Below are positions 60,101 to 64,000 of a stretch of 64,000 nt of DNA, piece after piece. Under the pieces are notes generated by a model, which saw only the letters and a program-made list of their open reading frames with translations, searched no databases and was not told the origin of the DNA. Position 1 is the stretch's first letter. Each line of letters starts with the position of its first letter. This DNA is from Marinoscillum sp040222955 (lineage in GTDB: Bacteria; Bacteroidota; Bacteroidia; Cytophagales; Cyclobacteriaceae), in NCBI RefSeq assembly GCF_040222955.1, contig NZ_JAVKCA010000012.1:167756-231755 (forward strand), given 5' to 3'. The position numbers were made by a program, and so were the translations under genes.

Positions 60101-63100
60101 TCACAATACACCATGGTCGCATCCACAATAGACGGTGCCAGTGGTATGTCATAAACATGAACAGTAAGATAAGCCATATCCGAAACCTCAGATTCGCATC
60201 CGGGGAATGAAGAGCCATTCGGGGCGATATCATTGGTTTGAGCAATCAAGAAATAATAAGTACCCTCAATTGCATTGGTGAGCAAGAGTGATTGAGCTGT
60301 TACCTCAACCTGACCATCAGGATCTATACTACCACCGAAAAGAGAAGTTCTAGATGAAGAAATTGTACCAGCGGCATTCGAACTGTAGTAACCAAATGAT
60401 GCGTTTGCATTACCAGTAATATCAAAACCTACACCTCCCAGGTCACCCTCGCAATAGCTCACCTCTAATTCCCTTACACCACTTTCATCAAATGCAATGG
60501 TACTTGGATCAGGAAATACAGTTACCAGAATTTTCATTGGATCACTTTCACAACCATAGAAGTCGGTTGATGAATTTTCATTCCTGGTTTGAGTAACCCA
60601 ATAGGTATATGTGGAACTCACAGAATCGTCAAATACACCCTGGTCTTCCAGCTCACCCAACGTTATCAATCGACCGTTAAACGCTTCTGCATTAAGTGCG
60701 GCACCTGGTGCAGTTCCAGTACCATCATCCTGATACCAGGTATATTTTGAACCGGTGAGTCCTGGAGATTCCAACTGAATAAACTCCTCTTCTTCACCAA
60801 AACACAAGTAATAATTCAGCTCATTATCCACGGCCGAAGCTTGTCTGCTGGTGCTCCCTGCTCCACCCTTAAAGTTACTGTCTACAGGAGCATCAGGAAT
60901 CTGGTAAACACTGATGATGAATTTACGCAGATCACTTTCACAACCGGTAAAAGGGTAAGGATCAGAACCCACTGCATTATCAAAGTCTGTTCTGGATATG
61001 TAGAATGTATCAGAAGTGGCAGCAACAGGATCATACCCCGTTGCACCCAGCAAGTCCAGTTCTGCGAGATTCAAATTATTGCTACCGTCCAAATCTGAAG
61101 GATCAAAAGTGGCCAGCGCCGTAGATGCATCACTATCGTAGATCGTGAAATAGGTTTCTGTCAAATCCTCATTATTCAGCCCGCTATTGATGACAATGGT
61201 TTCAAGACTGGCAGAACTACCACCAACTTCGCAGTATTCATAGAGATATCCAGAACTATTTACGTTGGCTCCCTCTCCCAGTAAATTAATACTTCCAAGA
61301 TTCGTTTGATTGGTAGCGGTTGCCAAAATATTATCCACAATGGTAATTGGACTAGGAACAGCATAGATCTCAATCACAACCTTTCTCAATGGTGATTCAC
61401 AACCTGAAAAAGAAGCAGTGTTTGCTCCGGAAATACCAACGTGAGAGAGCTCCGTAATCCAAAAATTAACGGTTGTTCTTGAGTTCGGAATGTTTCCTCC
61501 AAAGAATTCGTTCAAGACATTCAGATTAGTATCATTCGCACCTGTCAGGTTTGAAGTTCCTACTTCATTGTTCCCGTTCTCATCCAGGTACCATTTGAAG
61601 AATTCTGTGGAAACTCCTGTCGAGTTCACTACTACATCTTCAATTGTCTGACCACCACAGTATTCTATTATATACTCTCCTGTTCCGCTATCAAATGCCG
61701 AAATAGCATCCAAATCTGGGTTAGAAGCCAAATCAAGCATTGGTGCATCTGCAACAGACAACACCCTAAACTCAAAGCGCCCCGTATCAATAGTTGATGC
61801 TACTGTTTGTGGGTTCGAAATGTACACGATCTGATAATAACCAGGATCAACGCTAGTTGGATCAAACGTATTAACAACACCCAAAGAACCAGTTGCCGTA
61901 GAGTCTGCCAACAATTCATAAGGTGCCACTCCATCTGAGCTTGTGTAGAGCATATAGCCGTTAGTGATATACCCAGTAGAATCTACCCCTCCACTTCCAG
62001 TGTAAGTATAAATGCTTGCCTGAATCCTGAAATCACCATCATCAGCACAATAGAAATCATTGATTAGTTTCTGTCCTGTGACAGCATGATCAAACGATAC
62101 TACCGGATTCGGATAGAGGTAAACCAAGGCTTCATCTTTTACAATCAAGGCACCATCCGATTCCTGACTGAGTACCGACACAAATTTAAGCGTGTCAACT
62201 TCGCGGCTCGGAATTCCGGCAATTGAATCCAATGCGGACGGATCAAATATCCAATCTCCATCAACTACAGAGGTTGGAATGTTAGCTGTTGGAGCACCCG
62301 GCACATAGGTGATTAATTTATTCACAATATTTCCATCTGCTTCACTTATTCCAACATCTCCATAGCCAGTCAACGAACTTCCATTTTCCACATAATAAAC
62401 CTCAAGGAAATAAAAATCATCATCCGTACCATCAACCCCATTGATATCATATGTCGGATCAGAAACACCATCAGAACCATATAAGTAAATATCTCCCGAG
62501 CTCATCACTTGTTGAAACGATAACTCCTGTCTATTCAAATCAAACACATTTTCTGTTTGGTTGACCGTCATTATAAGCGCATTAAAAGTAGCGGTAACCC
62601 CATCGCTATTCTCCCATCGGTATTTTAGCGTATGTGCACCAGCACCAGCAGCTATAGGGGAAAACTTAACTGATGAATTCCCTCCAGGGTTATAGTTGAA
62701 ATTCGTAAGACCGTTTCCTGAAATCAATAAATCATCCGTTGCCGGGTGACTAATTGTGAGTGTAGTTCCGGTTACATTACTCTCAGCAAAAGTGGTCACA
62801 TTGGCACTATTGGTGATGTCATCAAGAAATGCTAAAGAGTACTTCACAGCAGGTCCCTCACTCGATGCTCCATTGACTGCTGTCTCGGTGATATAAAATG
62901 TAAACACCCCATTGTCATCAGCACCCACAAAATCTATCACCTCTTCGGCCATGAAATCGGCAACCGTAGGCTGAATATTGGTAGTCACATTTGTATACGG
63001 TACACCTACCGGGTCAAGCAATGTTTCATCTCTATAGATGGTAATCGTACTGCCTGAAATGGCTGGAGTAATTGTAACAGGTACCTCGGCCGAAGGGTCA

Positions 63101-64000
63101 GAAGCACCGGACGTCCTATAAAGAGCCTTTCTATCCCCATTTACATCACCATCCGCCGTATTCGTGGCATCTTCCAACAAAGTGACTACTTCCGTCATTG
63201 TGAGGTCAATAGTGATGGCTCCAGAGGTCGATGCTTGATTTTGGGATGGATCAAAAATCTCACCATTTGCATTGGTATAAGTGACCAGTAAGTCACCTTC
63301 AGCATTGGTCAGATCCGCCACTGTGAGTACAATGTACACGTCACCGGCACTACCATCTGCCTGTCCACTTACTAAAAATGCCGTTCCGTCCTCATCTACT
63401 ACCGTGAAATCGGTCGGATTGGTGCCATTGGTAAGAACCACTTCGCTGAACTCAGCCCGGATTTGGGTATTACTGTTTTTAACAGCAGCTTGCAACGTTG
63501 GTATGGTATTATCCAATGTGAAACTATTGGAGGTTGCATTCGCAGCCATCTGATTGCCAGCATTGTCTGTAAATGCACTGGCTGTCAAGGTGATCCCCAA
63601 AGTACCATCTCCGGCTACATTGGATACCGTAAGTGTATAGTCACTGTTTGCAACATCTGTGGCCAAACTTATACTCGCCCCAAAACCGCCATTGTCTCCT
63701 GCCAACCCATTCGTTCCTACTCCATTAATGGTCGCTCCGCCAAGGTTTAATATGATGTCTGACAATGTAAAACCACTCACATCCTCATCAAAGGAAATAT
63801 CGAAACTTACTGCATTGTCATTCGTGCCGCTGAAACTACCATTGGTCACAGCATTTCTAGTCAAAACCACCGTCGGACGGGTGTTGTCTACTGTCACAGT
63901 CGTACCGGCCGTCAGATCACCATTATCTAATGCTCCTGCCACAACATTTCCCGCATCATCCGTGAAGCTCAGGCTGAAATCAACAGCCCCATCAGTATCT
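57187..64000 (-). CDS. Giant multi-domain T9SS-secreted surface protein (5' end beyond window)
   Basis: At least 2270 residues are visible; the frame is open to base 64000. In the direction of translation: Ig-like segments (DNTRPTVVLTR, then DNTIPTLQAAVKN; 64000-63200), a long variable region, six or seven repeats ending GCES...KxxIxxYxxPxAP (59.5-61.4 kb), a MAM/jelly-roll-like domain (YDFENGTAGWYAD to GFAFDNFRIYN; 58.8-58.2 kb), an Omp28-like domain without its usual Cys pair (YILIEQFSDLGASSQA; 58.2-57.8 kb) and a C-terminal T9SS sorting domain (NFAVYPNPADKVFKV to APQRVMIRR). It is probably exported through T9SS and anchored on the cell surface, where it may act in adhesion. Ligand unknown. 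Confidence 0.92.
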   Translation of the reverse strand, partial: DTDGAVDFSLSFTDDAGNVVAGALDNGDLTAGTTVTVDNTRPTVVLTRNAVTNGSFSGTNDNAVSFDISFDEDVSGFTLSDIILNLGGATINGVGTNGLAGDNGGFGASISLATDVANSDYTLTVSNVAGDGTLGITLTASAFTDNAGNQMAANATSNSFTLDNTIPTLQAAVKNSNTQIRAEFSEVVLTNGTNPTDFTVVDEDGTAFLVSGQADGSAGDVYIVLTVADLTNAEGDLLVTYTNANGEIFDPSQNQASTSGAITIDLTMTEVVTLLEDATNTADGDVNGDRKALYRTSGASDPSAEVPVTITPAISGSTITIYRDETLLDPVGVPYTNVTTNIQPTVADFMAEEVIDFVGADDNGVFTFYITETAVNGASSEGPAVKYSLAFLDDITNSANVTTFAESNVTGTTLTISHPATDDLLISGNGLTNFNYNPGGNSSVKFSPIAAGAGAHTLKYRWENSDGVTATFNALIMTVNQTENVFDLNRQELSFQQVMSSGDIYLYGSDGVSDPTYDINGVDGTDDDFYFLEVYYVENGSSLTGYGDVGISEADGNIVNKLITYVPGAPTANIPTSVVDGDWIFDPSALDSIAGIPSREVDTLKFVSVLSQESDGALIVKDEALVYLYPNPVVSFDHAVTGQKLINDFYCADDGDFRIQASIYTYTGSGGVDSTGYITNGYMLYTSSDGVAPYELLADSTATGSLGVVNTFDPTSVDPGYYQIVYISNPQTVASTIDTGRFEFRVLSVADAPMLDLASNPDLDAISAFDSGTGEYIIEYCGGQTIEDVVVNSTGVSTEFFKWYLDENGNNEVGTSNLTGANDTNLNVLNEFFGGNIPNSRTTVNFWITELSHVGISGANTASFSGCESPLRKVVIEIYAVPSPITIVDNILATATNQTNLGSINLLGEGANVNSSGYLYEYCEVGGSSASLETIVINSGLNNEDLTETYFTIYDSDASTALATFDPSDLDGSNNLNLAELDLLGATGYDPVAATSDTFYISRTDFDNAVGSDPYPFTGCESDLRKFIISVYQIPDAPVDSNFKGGAGSTSRQASAVDNELNYYLCFGEEEEFIQLESPGLTGSKYTWYQDDGTGTAPGAALNAEAFNGRLITLGELEDQGVFDDSVSSTYTYWVTQTRNENSSTDFYGCESDPMKILVTVFPDPSTIAFDESGVRELEVSYCEGDLGGVGFDITGNANASFGYYSSNAAGTISSSRTSLFGGSIDPDGQVEVTAQSLLLTNAIEGTYYFLIAQTNDIAPNGSSFPGCESEVSDMAYLTVHVYDIPLAPSIVDATMVYCEGDGINDVEVSGETASTFRWYLDSDNDGFPDDALNPLFTETPTGATSVATASNLGLLGATDGVYRFVVSQTQDIAAGVDEFEGCESAYTKFSITLYSVPDAPIANTPAPQCNRDVTSTSTIISYSGIETTAGETVFKWYNEDDVEVQQTTLTNPVLGGQFSVNLEGFVGDTTVYVRQITNIIAGESFAGCISEPTAITLTVAPVPIVSTLANNQRIDVIQACDEQNIILEVTMDNLDVSQASFVWSAGRTAAQAIEIETSTQTDVGVRTRRIEFDPKSVGADGLAAGDNYFEVKVTDNNAPTGLTGCVETAFITTEIGTTPQPKMRWLGITEGNETTFVFGDNNPTQSNNYDIALIELSVPALSQTVTVTNDDIQIQTRDSIGVAGLVFSEAGTYELNLFYQSTSGCVASITRSITVLDKITVTDEVSYDFENGTAGWYADSTTVDGFGTRSNTVWELGTESVNYANPTDQSGINSTNYWATGLDTAYASNEDAWVYSPAYDLSAMTQPTIGFDHARELTFTDGVVVQYSTDDGLTWILLGDYTRLTNSASGLEWYNSEELSGAPGLVNFNSRSDGWTTNSAWKFSAHKLPSNFAEVRFRIALGSTAGDKVDNSNNDLHGFAFDNFRIYNKDKYILIEQFSDLGASSQAVSTEIKTRIDTEISSDAIWINYFKGEEDEVSQRNQSDPGARSNFYGVDSTPESLLSGKTAEDSDVVGWSLNSYKARALEGALFEIGEITIGGGSDELVITTSFVSKIDLPAKSEVSFRFAVIEKQITDPDVMAANGGQPLYNVLRKMLPSSAGLTYSGAVTDGQSVFFNGEESVSVSWDISNVYDVNELSVVVFVQVDNVGGTTANELNKLILQAAEKTNAGVGKVVPVLTGLDNRLEDIHNFAVYPNPADKVFKVQFEIAPINDMKWILYDQVGREVITGAVKSGELEIEITSEELPSGIYLIHFFNDQEKWAPQRVMIRR

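Overview
The window is chromosomal DNA of a member of the Bacteroidota, most likely of the Cytophagales type. The evidence is two proteins with C-terminal type IX secretion (T9SS) sorting domains, a TonB-dependent receptor with an N-terminal carboxypeptidase-D-like domain, weak Shine-Dalgarno signals, and several TAnnTTTG-type promoter hexamers. I cannot name a genus from the sequence alone. No rRNA, tRNA or CRISPR array was seen.

Layout. (1) 0-5 kb: a GlxA-type regulator (cut by the left edge) faces a co-directional run of small stress/resistance-type genes: an SRPBCC protein, two RibD/DHFR-like reductases, a VOC protein, two DoxX-like membrane proteins and a rifampin ADP-ribosyltransferase carrying an extra helical N-terminus. 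(2) 5-14.4 kb: a gene-poor, repeat-rich accessory region. It holds a REP-associated transposase (RAYT) with a perfect palindrome inside its own coding frame, a 21-bp minisatellite, dispersed palindromic elements, a MepB-family gene, a cupin, three PIN-domain toxin-antitoxin modules, a small membrane protein and a patatin-like lipoprotein. The toxin-antitoxin modules have similar lengths (0.66-0.69 kb) and end in short inverted repeats whose sequence variants partly match at the two ends, as though they were cassettes. Two 53-residue antitoxin genes there were found by eye. (3) 14.4-26 kb: a cyclase/DUF1330/Crp group, GNAT, amidohydrolase, cell-wall amidase, deoxynucleoside kinase, DUF983, AraC regulator, a 1089-residue SWIM-SNF2 helicase, DUF3817 and the relic of a YdcZ-type transporter. 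(4) 26-32 kb: a secreted pectate lyase, then a surface-polysaccharide group (sugar epimerase, glycosyltransferase, Gfo/Idh dehydrogenase, flippase, two membrane proteins) packed with overlaps. (5) 32-39.5 kb: ArfB-like rescue factor, HD hydrolase, Crp regulator, HrpB helicase, EF-hand protein and TonB receptor. (6) 39.9-47.1 kb: a tight six-gene minus-strand operon (FabG-like reductase, KAS III homologue with altered catalytic residues, sodium:solute symporter, acyl-CoA ligase, alpha/beta hydrolase, TPR-like protein). (7) 47.5-64 kb: RraA, a T9SS-secreted PHB-depolymerase-family esterase, thiolase, second EF-hand protein, Rof-like protein, a three-gene dehydrogenase/YdeI/PhzF operon, DUF3108, DUF3820, and a giant multi-domain T9SS protein running off the right edge.

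How genes may work together. The six-gene operon plus the nearby secreted esterase and thiolase suggest one route: esters are cut outside the cell, a carboxylate is imported by the symporter, activated by the ligase, and processed by the reductase, KAS-like enzyme and thiolase. This is inference from proximity and family; no substrate is shown. The accessory region looks like a hot spot shaped by RAYT/REP activity and by acquisition of toxin-antitoxin units.
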